Of a DNA stretch of 64,000 bases, positions 11,227-24,230 are shown in pieces. The notes beneath the pieces are model-generated. The model was not told the DNA's origin. It was given only the letters and a program-made list of their open reading frames with translations, and did not search any database. Location: NCBI GenBank assembly GCA_907165065.1, contig OU015530.1, positions 53,294,465 through 53,358,464 on the forward strand. The letters run 5' to 3'. Every line of letters begins with the position of its first letter. Within the stretch, counting starts at the first letter, position 1. The position numbers and the translations under genes were made by a program. The DNA is from Caprimulgus europaeus (taxonomy: Eukaryota > Chordata > Aves > Caprimulgiformes > Caprimulgidae).

Positions 11227-14200
11227 ATAGGTTATTTTTAGGGAATGAGTCATGACAATGCAGATCTGTCCCTCCCAACTGCTGGGCTACAAAGCCAAAG
11301 CCTCTCTTGTTTGATCCCATGATTCCTGAACACTTGTCTATATTTAAAAGATGGAAAAGGAGAGGCCATCACCCCAGTCTTGCTGTAACCTGAAAAACAG
11401 AGAGCTGCAGGCTCAGTTTTGCAGAAGGCTTGGAAGTCAGGTTTTCTCCCAGATCCCTTTCCCCATCTGCAAGTACTCTTCATCTCAGTCTCTGTGCCAA
11501 CAGCTGGCTCTAGACATATGGTCCAGAGCATGGCATTTCTGTCACCTTGTCCGTGGCCCTGATTCAGTCATCAACATCTGCAGCCCAGTGCAATTCCAGA
11601 CCTCCTTTCATGGTGCCCCACTCCATCTGTTCAGAGCTTGCAGTACCTCCAGGCTCTACCTAAGTGATGCTGGATCCCAGTTCTGAACTTCCACACCATG
11701 GCCAGGTACCCAGAAGTGTGTCACCATGCACCTCAGCAGTTAGCAGGCATCTGCTTTCTGGGACTCAGAGCTCATCTGGGTCCCAGTCCTGATGAAACTA
11801 TTATTTTAGCAAGGTATTTCCCAGAGGGAATTGGTTATGGAAAGGTTCATTGTGATATTTACTTTATTTTCATAGAGCTATTCATTTGGGGAAAAGCTGC
11901 TTTACCCATTCTTGGCTTCTAAGATCTTGTGCCAACAGTGCTCCCAGCTGCAAGACCAATAAAACAGAAAACAAAGCCCATCACTTTCATATTTCTTCTC
12001 TCCTTTCCCCAGTTCATAAGGTCCCAAGGTGTGTTGCAAACTGCATACACGAATGTGCAGAGGAGACATTTAACCATCACTCAAAGGACGGTGACTATTC
12101 CGGAGCCAGCTGGACTGTTAAACTGCTGTTTTGGACAGGAAGGGAAGAAAATTACTAAATGCCAGGGAAAACTGAGGAAGAAATTTAGATAAGTGGGACA
12201 TAATTACCTGAGCTGGGACTGAGCCAAGAAACTGGAGCAAAATATCTTCATTGTTTGGGTTTGCCAGTGCCATCAAATCTTCCTGGATCAGGACTTTGGT
12301 CTTTTACTATGCATGAAAGGGGTCGGTTCTCCCCAAGCAATTACACTGTTGGTGGGCTACGGTTTGAGCCAACAGCCCCAAAACGTTTCCTTGTAGGACT
12401 TTATCCCTACCACCTCCCCCAGCCCAGATTTGCTTAGCTCTAATAGATGCTTGGAATCACTTCTTTCGAACAAGCAACTGTTGATTTAGTACCAAGCCAC
12501 AGTTTTTCCAAGTGCAGAATACAAAATATAACAAGCTACACATCTGTCTCTGCATGGAGAGATGCAGTCCAAATCCGCTGGAGACAGGAAGAGCTAATTC
12601 AGCACTCTTGCTGAGCTCCATTAATCCACATATTTAATACAAACACAACATTAGAACTAATTCTGGCTCTGATGTAGAAAGCAGATGTAAAGGGTGTATG
12701 TGTGTCAGAAAATCCAGCTTTTCAGATTACCCGTCATTTGTGGTTTGGATGTTAATGTGGTAGTCAAACCTCTTAGGATTATCTACCTGTCAAGAAAAGA
12801 AAAGTAGTAGTATTTTCTGCTAGGCAAATGTTAAACCACATAAATGAAGTTAGTCCATTGCCAGCTGCCTTAGAGGATTGTCTAAAGATCCACTGTGGTT
12901 ATCCTGTTTCAGAACTAAAACTTGTTTATCTAGCTAAGTGATTTAATTATTTGGATTATGTATGGAGTGCAAGATCATCAGAGATGACTCCATTTTCTGT
13001 GCTTCACTGTCTGGTTGCTCAGCAAGGTTACACAGGAGGAGGGCAAAATTTGGAGGCTGGCAGCACACCCATATCCCACTGAGTGCTCTACAGGCCCAAA
13101 TTCTTGTGTAGATATCTGAAAAAACAACTCAGCTCCTGAGCCAAAGGCACACAGAGATGTGTAGGGCAGAGAACAAGCAGTGAACACCTATAAATTTCTT
13201 TCCCATCCTTTAGGACCTGACCTCTTGAATTCCCTTTGTGTCTCAACTAGCAGGTCCTCACTGCAACAGATTTCAGTTTGCCCTTGAAGCAACCTATGTG
13301 ACAGCGAGAGGGGAGGAAGTTATCTGCTAGGGGCAAAGCTGGGACTGGGACAAGTGACAGTCAAGAGGAGATGGGATGAAAAATACAGCTGGAGTATGCA
13401 AAGGTGGCCAGTGCAGAGTTTCCTAAAATGTCAGTAGAAAAAGCTTTTCCTTTCCCCTAGCCAAAATCTATGAACCCTTCCTCGTGCAGAGGCAACCACC
13501 ACCGTGCAGACTAGCTGGGGCAACAGATCAGTCACTCTGCTCTGCAACACGCGCCTCTGCTCCTGGGAAAGACAGGGAAAACAAAGAGCAACATTACCAT
13601 AAGGTAAAAACTCTTCGGTGGGGGAGGGATATTTAGTGCTGGTTCTTGTGATCTTTACCATCTGTAGAACAGATGGAGCTTCATTATGAGGAAGGGAACA
13701 CCTTGAGAAGCATTATAATCTCACACCAGCCCAGAGAGAAGCAAAACCTGACTGCAGTCAAGATCTCTCTCAGGGAGGATTTTGGCTTGTGTTTATGAAG
13801 GTTTAGGGAGCAGGGAAAAGAGGCTAATGAATGATTGGCCAAAAAAAAAAAAAATGCTGCCATTAATTTTGTTAGCATCTGAGATGGGAAGAGCAGGATT
13901 GGCTTTATTTAGTTCTCTGTCTGAAATAGCAGAGTGTATGTTTTTTAATCCTAAGAAACAAGCCTCATGCTTGTACCTCAGAGCTGAAGTTAGCTGGGTG
14001 GTTTTTGTTTGCAGGGCTTGGTGCAAATGCTTTTATTTTTGTTTGTTTAACCTTTGTGCCTTCTCCCTCTGTCTGCCCTTCAGAACATCTCTGAACTTGG
14101 CATTCTTGCAAATCCCAAACTGGCAGCAGATCTCAGCTCTACCCTCTGTGTTTTTCCTGCGTTGACATGCAAATACCAGGAAACTACAAGATTCATCCAG

Positions 14201-14292
14201 CTGATGAGAAGTGGATGCAGCAGAGATCTGCAAGGAGGCTGTGCAGGCATTCCTACCTCACATGGCCAGGATAGAGCTGGCTGCAGCAAGCC
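11227..14292. other. Non-coding stretch, no gene recognised
   Basis: Overlapping opposite-strand frames at 11351-11686 (111 codons, plus) and 11250-11531 (93 codons, minus), and one at 13782-14165, show no family resemblance. A 14-A run lies at 13841-13854. The 14.05-14.29 kb portion is open in several frames on both strands, which argues for base composition rather than coding. Confidence 0.55.
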
Positions 14293-14458
14293 CTATAAAG
14301 GGGGGAAGGCAGACCCTTAACCCCCTGGCAAATCTGCACCTGGCTTCTGCACCACAAAGCCATAAATCAGCAGCAGGACCCACCAGCAGCCCTTGGGTTC
14401 CACTATCCTCCTGACAAAACACAGCTGAGCTTCAAGTGTGAAAATGAAATCCAGGTGA
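14293..14458 (+). promoter_or_regulatory. Candidate TATA promoter plus first-exon donor
   Basis: A strong TATA box, CTATAAAG in a G-rich setting, lies at 14293-14300. About 150 bp downstream is a perfect vertebrate splice-donor consensus, CAG|GTGAGT, near 14452-14453, preceded by an ATG (AAAATGAAATCCAG). A start about 30 bp after the TATA box would give a first exon of about 130 nt that begins translation just before the donor. No downstream coding exon could be found, and the same donor string with flanks (CCAGGTGAGTTGGA) also occurs by itself near 52079, so chance is a serious alternative. Confidence 0.15.
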
Positions 14459-14893
14459 GTTGGAGGACTGCAGAAACAATGTTATGGAGCTCCAAATTCA
14501 TAAGGGTGAAGAAATGTGGCTTTGGGAGAGCAGCCTTTGCTCTTGATGATTTCCTAAAGCTCTCCTCTGCTAGTTCCCATGGTCAGATATTATTGATCTC
14601 AAAAACTATAATTGCTCAGATAACTTGGCATATTCTTGTCACCTTTGTGATGATTGCTATGTTTGCCTACTAGAGGTCTGAGAAGCTTTTTTGTCATACA
14701 GCCCAGTCTACTAGATACAGAGCATGGGACTAGGCAGTAGAAGCCCAGCAGGAGCTCCAGCTTCTCCATACAGTTTTTTTCCTTACCACCCTTTAGCTGT
14801 CTTCTCTCTTCCTCTGTGTTTACACAGTGTCTAGCACTTCAGGGCTGGGGTCTCAGCTGAGCCTCTAGCAAGCAGCACCATAATATGATAAAG
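14459..14893. other. Non-coding stretch, nothing recognised
   Basis: A pyrimidine-rich acceptor-like site ends near 14827, but reading on from the 14453 donor it hits a stop within three codons, so the pair does not make a coding junction. Confidence 0.45.
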
Positions 14894-15045
14894 ACATAGA
14901 ATCATTAAGGTTGAAAAGATCTCTAAGATCATCAAGTCTAACTGTCAACCCAACACCACCATGCCCACTAAAGGTGGGGCATGATGCTCAAAGAAAAATG
15001 CTGACATGATACTTTATAAATTCAACCACCTCTGTGAATAGCTGC
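14894..15045 (-). mobile_element. CR1 LINE 3' fragment
   Basis: Begins ATAGAATCATTAAGGTTG and continues through GATCATCAAGTCTAACTGTC and CCAACACCACCATGCCCACT. This is the reverse complement of the avian CR1 3' untranslated end, so the element points left. Homology fades after about 15045, where remnants of the 'ACCTCC..GGTGACTCCACCACCTC' section are still visible. It is severely 5'-truncated, as is usual for CR1. Confidence 0.9.
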
Positions 15046-16147
15046 AAGTTTGGTTCTGATCCAAGCAACCTTATCCACAAAGTACAGAGAGAACCTGTCA
15101 TGGTGTGAAATACTGAACTCTGCCTCTATTTGGAGGAAAGCCACGATTTATCAAGTTGAACACCACTAGGAGCAGATCTGTCTGCCTACCTAAATCTTCC
15201 TTGCTAGTTAACAGCTAGGCAGGGAGTTTTGTCTTATATATATTTTTTTATTTTTTTACAACTCAGAAGATCATTTATTCAAAGTGTAATGACTGCAGTA
15301 GATGGGACTCGTAACAGATTCAAAATTAACATAATGATATTTGATAATAATCATAACATTTCATAATATTGATTGCAGAAGAGAACTGACAGCAAAAGAA
15401 TGTACCAGCTGTCTGTACGTGTAACATCTCCTAGCTTTTTAAGTTTTTGTATCCTGATTAAAAATATCAGATGCAAGTTTCATTTATTTTCTTATTGGAG
15501 TTTGTTCATTCATGGACAGGGAAAAGAGGGATGGCTGAAACGTGAAAATTAAAGTACCTTCCTAGGAAGGTAAAGACCTTAAAACCGTGATCTTGGCCCA
15601 GATGTGTTTTCTGACCTCACTACCTCTTGCCCAGCCATGCATGAGCTCTCTGAAGAGAAAGTCCTGATCCAGCCTCTCTAGATGTTCATCTGGACCCTAT
15701 GGGCTCCAGGAAGCTGTGCCCAAGTCCATGGATGGTGGCTGTGGCTGAAGCTGATTTCAAGAAGGGACTGTTCCCTCACCCTGAAGCCAAGAGCAGTGGC
15801 ATACTTCATACCTGTGTTGCTAAACCCTTTTTTATCTTTTCTCCTTCCAGCCTCAGGGTGGTTGTGTCCAAACTGCCTCCTACCCATAGCTGAGTGCATC
15901 AACACCTGAACCACGCTGCAGACAGAGCCAGAGAGCACGAGCCAAAAACCACCCCTGGGGTGGTGCAGCCATGTGGGTCACTGCAGGTCAGCCCAGTGCA
16001 TGAAGACATGATTTTATTTATGGGTACACATGGAGCCTGGATGCTTCATGGATCCTAATTCAACAGCACAATTAATCCTTTGCTGGACAGAGCTGCCATG
16101 GTGATGGTCTGGCTTTTCCATTGGCTAAATGCTTCAAACTTCTTTGT
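15046..16147. other. Non-coding stretch, no gene recognised
   Basis: Includes the AT-rich tract 15232-15260, the perfect palindrome listed separately at 15555, and frames open on both strands at 15678-15938 that look like base-composition artefacts. Confidence 0.5.
15555..15572. repeat. Perfect 18-bp palindrome
   Basis: TACCTTCCTAGGAAGGTA is its own reverse complement, centred on an AvrII-type CCTAGG. It sits in unique sequence. The two halves are also ETS-like GGAA cores in inverted orientation, but that role is inference. Confidence 0.85.
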
Positions 16148-16257
16148 CTTCAAGAAACATGTAGATGTAGCACTCAGGGAAATGGTTCAGTGGGCATGCA
16201 GGTGATGAACTGGTGGTTGGACTGGATGATCTTTTTCCAACCATAATGATTCTGATT
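16148..16257 (+). mobile_element. CR1 LINE 3' fragment
   Basis: AAGAAACATGTAGATGTAGC and GTTCAGTGGGCATG, then GGTTGGACTGGATGATCTTT and TTCCAACCATAATGATTCTG, form the standard avian CR1 3' end in plus orientation. It belongs to the same subfamily type as 14894 (matching TCATTAAGGTTG in reverse). There is a short deletion before TTTTTCCAACC. Confidence 0.88.
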
Positions 16258-19200
16258 TTTACCATGATGGATCCTTGCAGATGCTAGGCAGGGATTCAAC
16301 TTTCCAGGTTCTTAGCAGTTTCTGAAAACCTACATATGTCAAGAGGAACATTCAAAATCACTAGTCATATCAGCTAGCATTGTCTGGAAAAACTGAAGTG
16401 TTTCCTGAGACTATGCAAGTTTGAAGATGAGAAATCAGCTTACCTCTCTCAAATCCTATTGCAGCTCTTTAATTATTAAATCTTACAGTTGGTGAGCTTC
16501 TTCTGACCACTCAAAGGAGAATGAATTGTTAAATTTGTACTGCAGGGAATTTGTATTGTGGGAAATTATTACCACTCCTAACACAACTTAGAGGTATGAG
16601 TGCTTCTCCATGCTAAGAAACAATTCAGAGGGTCTGCACAGGGATGTATGTGTATCAGAGAGCTCACTCGAGCTGTCAGCCCTCTGCTTTAACTCTTTAC
16701 CTACAGTCTGTGATAAGTTATATTGCAACCCTGGAAGTTTTTGGTGTGGAATTTCTCATGCTCATGCAATGTAATGACACTGTGGCAACATCTGTGGCTG
16801 GCATTTTCTGTCGTGCGATGGAGTTTAACAGCAACGTGAAATCAGGGCTGAGAGGCATCATCTGAGAGAGAGGCGGGGGAAGGAAGGAGGGAGAGAGAGT
16901 CTGTTGACTTAAGAATCCCTCCAAAGAGCATGGGATAAGAAAATAAGGAGACTGGTGGAACAGTCAGTCCTTGTTTGGCTGGCTGGCTGCAGATTGAAAA
17001 GATCAAATATTTACCGGTGCTCCCAGTGCAGAAGAATAGATGGATCTCTGGCTGACTGGAAGCAAAGCGATGCTGAGCATTGTTAAAATAACATAATGCT
17101 TAATGCATAATGCAGCTTTTCAGCCAGTACTCGGGTATTCAGCTATACTTGTGCTTGAGAAAACTGTGCATCACTGCAATAATTTTCTCCTCAGAGAAAG
17201 GTGAGCAAGAAAATATATATTAGGATTGGGGAGATGAGTGATTTTATAAGGAGAAAAAAAAAAAAAAAGCCACTGATGGGAATGGAAAGGACCCCTCCCA
17301 GGGAAGAGTTTATCTATTGCTGGCAGTGCAGTCCTCCTCTGTAGCACCTGGCTATACAATGGACAGGAGACAATGGATAGACTCACTCAGTACCCGTCCT
17401 CTGCCTGGTCCTTGCTACAACCCCTGAAGCTCCGGTGTTTCTGTCTTCCTCCTGTGCTGAGATTCAAGCAGCAGGCACAGGTGACCAACTTACATGAAAA
17501 CTTGCTTTATGCAGAAGATACTGGAGAGCTTTGACTGGCTTTCACTGCTGAACTATCCAAACCCATGAAAATGAAAAAGGTTCATGAATGAGAACATGCC
17601 ACAAGCAATTGCATTGGTTTCAGGGGCACCTGTTTAGGAGATGGCAGCAGTGTCACGGCACTGGTGTGCGAGTTGCAAGCAGTGGATAATGCAGGAGAAG
17701 TTACGTGTCCCTTTCCAACAATCAAGGAAGCAAAAGGAAGTAATAAAAGGCACACCCTGAATTTCAGAATTGTTAAGATGCTCCAGCCTAATAACTTCAG
17801 CTGGATTTGCAAACACTTGGCACCTCTACAGAATCAGGCTTTCCTTCTTGGGCCGCTGGATATAAAACCAGGAGGACTGCATTAAGCGTGGTAGGTGGAA
17901 GAAGAATGAGGCTCAAAAGACATGTGCTTTAGCTTAGTACTCTCCAGACTTTTAAAGTCTCAGTGAAATCCTGCAGCTTTTACCTAACGTTGATTCACCC
18001 TTGCTCAAGGAAAACATTCCCTTGTTGCAGTGGATAAGTTTCCAGAGGAAATTCTTAAGGATTTGTCTGATAATGAAAAGATGATAGGAATGGCTGTGTA
18101 AGAAGCCTAAAATGGTGAGAAAGTAGCAGCAGAGTGGTTTGAGAATAATACATTCACTTCTGTGTCTGTATAGCTCCACTGCATCTTTTGTGTAAATTCT
18201 CAGCATTCCTGGAAAAGAAGAGTATCAACCAAAGGTGGCATTTTCCAGGAAACTCTTTGAAAAGAATCATCCTCATATTCATTCACTGGAGACCATCAAT
18301 ATACTTGTGTGTGAAATTGTAAAGCCTTTTGAGAGAGCAGTTGAATTAAAGTTTGCAGTTGTTGGTCTGTGAGACAGAGAATGTTCCCAAATATACTGTA
18401 CTGTAACCCTCTCCTCCTTTTTTTTCTCCTGTTGCTCCAGAAGTTGGTCATTTTAAGTATTTGATAAAATTCCTGATTATAAGTAATTAATCTACCCAAT
18501 ACTAGAAACTGGAGTTTAACCAATTCCTAAACAAAAAGTGGAAAATACTGGAGCAGAAGTGCTTAAATTCTTGTTCAGAGATCATATACCAAAGTTTAAT
18601 GCAGTGATTCTTTCAGGTGCTGAAAGGTGAAGATTTATGCATTAAGCATTTCCTATGGTTATTTCTCTGTGGATCCAATAACCTAATAATTGACTTGTTG
18701 GTGCTAGAACATGAAAATTAAGGGTTCATGAATGAGAATGAGGAGCAAGTGGTCTGCTCTGCAAAAAAACACTCCATGTTTAAATTTCTATAGCAGGTAA
18801 TGAAGCCATGGTCCCTACTAATGAGCTACAACCTACTGTTTTTCATCCAGTGTGCTTTGAATCCCCACATGTTTCATTTCTCAAGCAACTATGGAAAAGC
18901 CAGGTGAGAAGATCTGCTGCCATTCAACCTACACACAGCTGCAGACTTCAGTCTGAATCAGCCCATCCAGGAGACTGATTTATTGAAGAGGATTGAACAC
19001 TTTAGAGATGGTCTGTTGGAATATGTTGAAAAAACTGAGGAGGGACGTCAACCAGATTAAAAATTGAAATCCCAGCTGACCTTAGTTAATAAACTATTGG
19101 GAGAATGGCACAAGAAAAGATAATTTTTTGATCTTTCCAAGCATGTAGACTTGTTGGTAGATGGACTAAATGCCTTAGATGCTCTCTATAAATGGCAGAG

Positions 19201-22127
19201 AGAAAAATGCACCTGATGGGGGGAAAAAAATGGTATATATGAGATCTGAATGCCTCGCTGGAGAGTCCTGTCTCCCTCAGTTACAGAAGCAGCCCGAGGT
19301 GATTAAGTTTCCAACTTAGAAGTCCTAATGAGGTGCCCAGTGAGGAATCCTGAAACTGCCATGTGCAGAGCTGGTTCCTGGCGAGGGTGAATTTAGATCA
19401 TTGCTTTTCCATGCAGCAAAAGATGGCTCCCTGGGAGAGAGGGGGAAGGCTAAAGCAATGGAAAGGAAAGGGGGGTTTAGAGAGCTGCTGAATGCACCCT
19501 GGTCTCTGCTTCTCATGCTAAGAAGCAATTGAAATATTAAAGGTAATAAAATATGATTTAGTTCATGCTGTGAATTTCAGTTATTTACTTCAGTTCACAC
19601 TTTGCATTTTATCTGCTGGGCCTCAGACTGTCTATGTTGATAAATCACCATGTTCCAAGTACAGAAGAGGGGAAAGAACACGTTATTTCCTAACTATTCA
19701 ATTATGAAAGCAGGGGAGGAGGAAAAAATGCATGAATCAATATCACTTTTTCCAGAGTTATCAATATCTCCAGTGTCATCCTTATTTTATCCTTTCTCAG
19801 CCAGGGATCCTCATCCCCATATTAAGGACAGGAATAATGATTTGTTCAAGAAGCCAGGGATAAAAATGATGTTTCCAACTATGGTTAACTTTTTCCACTC
19901 TACAAAACTGCACTGTAACACTGTGCTATGATTAAAAAACATCTCCTGCACCCCAGGGAGCCTCTGGACCCATATCCTACCTGCTGAAAACCCCAAGCTG
20001 CACTTGCAACTTGTAGCATGAGGAGGTTGTCAACAGCAGCACAGTGATGCTGAGAGAATTGTTATTGCAGCTTTAGGGGTCTACCCTTAAAATGATGAAT
20101 TGTGACACTAATTGTCAGAGTCTCTGATAATTAAATGGAAGGTTGAAAATTATTTCTTTTTTTTTTCTTGCTTTGCCATTCTTTTGCCACCCCCAACAAA
20201 GGACAAAATGTCAGTCATAACTTCAACTCGGCAGAGCTTTGTCACTTTATCTCTGTTTTAAATGTTATTTGAATGTTAGATTTTTACATTTGCTTTTCTT
20301 TATTTAATAAAAAAGGCAAACTGATCATAATAAGCACAAAACTGTCATGAGAAGGTCATAAAATGCATATTGCTTACTGAAATAAAGGGGTAATCTCCTA
20401 TCCTATCTGGTAAATAAATACTCAAGGAAGTTTCTCTATCTTGCTATTGTTTATACATTTTTAAGTGTACTCTGCACTGGTATAAAGTGCCAGATTGACA
20501 ATTCTGCTTGTTGCCAGAATAGTGACAGCATAGACTGCAGGCAGGGTGAGACACTGTCATGCTAATATGTTTCAAGCCTGTTTTGGACCAGACTGGGATG
20601 AAAGAAAATATGTGAAGTGAAAGATCCAGTTTGTGGCCCATATAATCTTTTGTCTCTCTAGTCTAACATAGATGGTAGTTGTACGTGCCAGATTGCAGAA
20701 GGAAAAAAAAGAGGGGAAAAAACCCTGCATTAAAATATTTGCTAAGCAAAGACTTGGCCGACATTTGTACATACACTGATTTCACTGTGATTGGATGCCA
20801 TGGTTTCTGGGTGTGCAAATTAAAACACCTTAGAGGGTTGATTTTCAGAAAACTTGAAGCACTCCTCCTCTGTGAAAACTGTGTTGCTTAAACAGCAAGA
20901 CTGACTCTCCCTCAAAACCTAAATAATTCTTCTGAATATCCAGCTTACATACAAACAGGACATGAAAACGCCAATAGCTTGTGGCAAATAGGAAGTTTCT
21001 CTCTGTAAATTGCCTTTGGATTCTACCCAGCCAAACATTCATTAAAAAGGAAAGAAATCCCTAGACCCACAGGTTGCTAGGAAGTCCTTTTGAAACCTGA
21101 ACAATTGCTTGAGACCTGATAATATTCCCAGCTTGTGAGTCAGATAGGTAGCTTGGGTGCTTTTCCTGCTGCTCCTGGCTTTGTCAAAGTGAGGGGCTTT
21201 TAAAACTGTCCAGAGCCTCATCAGTTCTCACTGATCCAGCATCTAACACTGAGACAAAAATCAGGTCAAGTCCATTCTGCTGCTGCTGCAGGTTGCACAG
21301 CAAAGTATATTTATGCATCTATAATACATAAAATATATATGTATCTATACATTAGAAAGGAGAAAATTGTCTTTGCCTTCACCCTCAGTTTGGTAAGAAA
21401 AAAGATGAAAAGTATTTTGTTAAACAGAGAGGATACATGACTTCTGGGAAAGTTGTTATTTAGAGGTTTGATGAGGTTTTTAAATACAAGATGTGGTAAG
21501 CTAAACCAATACTGCCACTTTTTAAATCTGCAGGTGGCACATCTAATAAACAAAGCGGTAACATTGGTGTTTTTCACCTTGCCTAGGAGGTAGTTCATGG
21601 GCCAGGAGATGTCAGGTCAGCTTTTGGCAGCTCAGTTTCATAATAAACTACAATCTATGGCTGGAAAACCTGTAAGCCCTCCATTTATCACCTCCACAAG
21701 AGTTGCTGTCAGGGCAGCAATGTCTCAGCAGAGGTGGGTGTATGCACAGCAGCTGGTGCTGGTGTGTTCCTGCCTGGTCTGTACCAACCAATGCAGCTGT
21801 GGGAAAGGGAACCCAGCTGTGTTGTTTCATTGGGTCTTGCAATTAGTTGCATCTAAGCACAGGACCAAACAATAGCAATTGATGAATTAGTGAGTTGGCA
21901 AGAGATGATCAAGAGAACATAATGTGGCTTTCAGAGCTTTATGACTGACATTGCGGTGTGAAAGCAAAGGAAAGAAACGAGGAAAGAACAAATGTTCCCA
22001 CCCACTCATCTTGCTTTCCTATCCTCAGGAACTGGAAACATTAGTGGGCAAATAGGAGAGCTCCTACAGGAGTTAAGACATATCATAGGAAACAAAACTT
22101 GCACTGAAGAACCTGCAGTAGGTAAGA
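16258..22127. other. Long non-coding stretch, no gene or transposon recognised
   Basis: About 5.9 kb with no repeat that I can name. A 15-A run lies at 17254-17268 and an AT-rich ATATAT tract near 21303-21350. Open frames are all under 100 codons, the longest being the 95-codon minus-strand frame at 21311-21598, AT-rich and hydrophobic, without a signature. Confidence 0.55.
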
Positions 22128-22167
22128 ACAGAATCACAGAATGTTAGGGATTGGCAGGAACCTAGAA
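22128..22167 (-). mobile_element. CR1 LINE 3' tip
   Basis: ACAGAATCACAGAATGTTAG followed by GGATTGGCAGGAACCT is the terminal 40 bp of a minus-strand CR1. Homology stops abruptly at 'CCTAGAAAG', so only the tip survives. Confidence 0.7.
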
Positions 22168-24230
22168 AGAAAGGGAGCAGAGACCGATGGGATGGAAGAA
22201 GCACAGTATTGTTTTTCCTGTAGCTCCCTGAAGCCCCAGTTGGATGCATGAACTTGCACAGGAGACCCATGGCAGTCTGAACTGAACCCGCAGCTCCACA
22301 TTTAGGACATCTTGTAGGCAAGTGTTTAACTCTACACATGGGCTGAGATTCTCTTCAAATGCTTAAGAGCCATCCTAGGAATTCAGAAACAGCAAAGGCT
22401 GTTCCCTGCCTTTTTAAGTGACCACACCTCTTTCAAAAACTGGTTTCAAGCCATCTTCAGCCCACTGGATATTTTACTTAATTCTACTCTTGGCGACCGC
22501 TGACTTGCTGCTTTTATTTTAGGAATAGTCTCCAGCTTCCCCTGGACAAAAATACTGACCTGAGTTGGGACCATGTGATCTCTATAATAAAATCTTCTCT
22601 CTGATTCATTTTTGTCCTTTTCTTTTACATATTATTCTTATTCCCGTCACTGCTAAGCGTACACTGCTGGGAAGCACTGTGGGCTAGGACACAGAATACA
22701 TTCATGTGGTGTTATACATCTCCGTCCTTCTTTGTGATGGAAGGAGTCAGGGGAACTTGTGTCTGAGAGAGCCTGAAATTAAAAGGAAAACATTGCCACT
22801 TCAGTTTGGAAGAGGAGCTGTAGACAAAATGCTACTCTTCAAAAAGCCATGAGCGTTAGAGACCCCATAAGGCTTCCCATTTTACAAACCACATACTCTT
22901 TGAGGAGGGTAAAGTTTTGGTACCTTTTCTGGCACATATCTGGGTGATTCCAGTTCAGATGTTGCATTTGTACCCACTGGACACTTAGCCAGGTTCCAGC
23001 GAGCCAAGGAAGCACTTGGCTGAGCAAAAGAGTGATTTGGAGCTTGAGTCATGGTGGAAATGAACCTCCCTGAACCTCGAGGCCCCAGCCAGGATTGTGA
23101 AATAGCTGTGTGTCTGGACATCTCTCCTCTTCCATGAATATCAGCTTTGCTCAGTTGACTTTTGAAATCCATCTTTTTTGTCCTAATAATTCTACAACAT
23201 CTTGAGGGAATTTGTCTTAATCCACAACATGCTTGTGTTTCCGTTTGTTACAATTTAAATCTAGGCAAGGAGAAAACTACAGTCCACTTATTCTCCCGAC
23301 TGAAAGAGAGGCTAAGAGGGAGCTTTTACTATTTGCACAAGCTAATGGAGATACATCTCCTAATTCCCTCTTTGCCTCACAGACTTGAAGCTGCTTCTTG
23401 CTTGCTGTTAAAGCTGGTGACTGATAATAAAGGTAGCAATTATTTTTACATTGCAGGATGCCCAGTACAGAGGCTATGCAGGAGCCTCATTACTAAAGAG
23501 TATTCAATATTTATTCATGTATGTAAATTCCACTGGTCAGAATCTTGACACATTCACAGCATCACATATTTCATGCAGTTTATCCTCTGTAATTGTTCCC
23601 AACTGCTCAACAGCTCTGAACGATGAGTCCCATTGAGAGCAGGACGTACAATGACTGTAGTGGCTGTTGCTCCATAAATAATCTCAGAAGCTTGAGGACT
23701 GCAATTGTCCTTGTTGCATTTGAGCTGGGAGCAAGGAGAGCACTGTTGAAAAGCTGTTTGGTGGTTTTGACTTTTGCACCCTGTTTTTACCCGTGTTTCG
23801 TTACTGTCTTCTTGAGGCAAAGATGGATGGTAGAAAGGGACATAGAGAACATGAGGTGCCAGAGATGTGTAAGAGTCATCACTGTAAATAATAAATTTGA
23901 TATTTTGACTCTAGTTTGTGGGTTTTTTTGAGTATTTATGATACAGAATCACATTGTGCAGTTGGTAGGCGCTGATTTAGTAAATTACATGCATATCATA
24001 TTTTAGGAACAAAAATTTTAAAGACACACACAAGAAAGGTGGAGATTGAAGAGCAATAAGTTAACATATGTTATGGATGATTCTTCATCCCTCTCAGGAA
24101 ACCATTTTGGCATGACTCTGAATACATTCAGAAGGACTAGTTTAGTGCAACTTCAAGATCTTGTTAGTTCGGAGTCTGAAATGGTGAGCATAGCAACACT
24201 CAGATTTCTTCTTAAAACTGTGCTCACATA
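22168..24230. other. Non-coding stretch, no gene recognised
   Basis: The 128-codon plus-strand frame at 23162-23548 is unrecognised, starts with no supportive context and overlaps a second plus-strand frame (23451-23636). No other structure was seen. Confidence 0.55.

Noticed and set aside
13841..13854. A-runs here and at 17254-17268 and 34190-34205 as retroposon or processed-pseudogene tails
   Set aside because: No recognisable retrocopy body or target-site duplication beside them; treated as simple homopolymers.
23162..23548. 128-codon frame as a gene
   Set aside because: No motif, overlapping second plus-strand frame, composition like the flanks.
23942..23975. CAGAATCACATTGTGCAGTT as another minus-strand CR1 tip
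   Set aside because: Shares only the opening CAGAATCA with CR1 tips; the following bases do not align.
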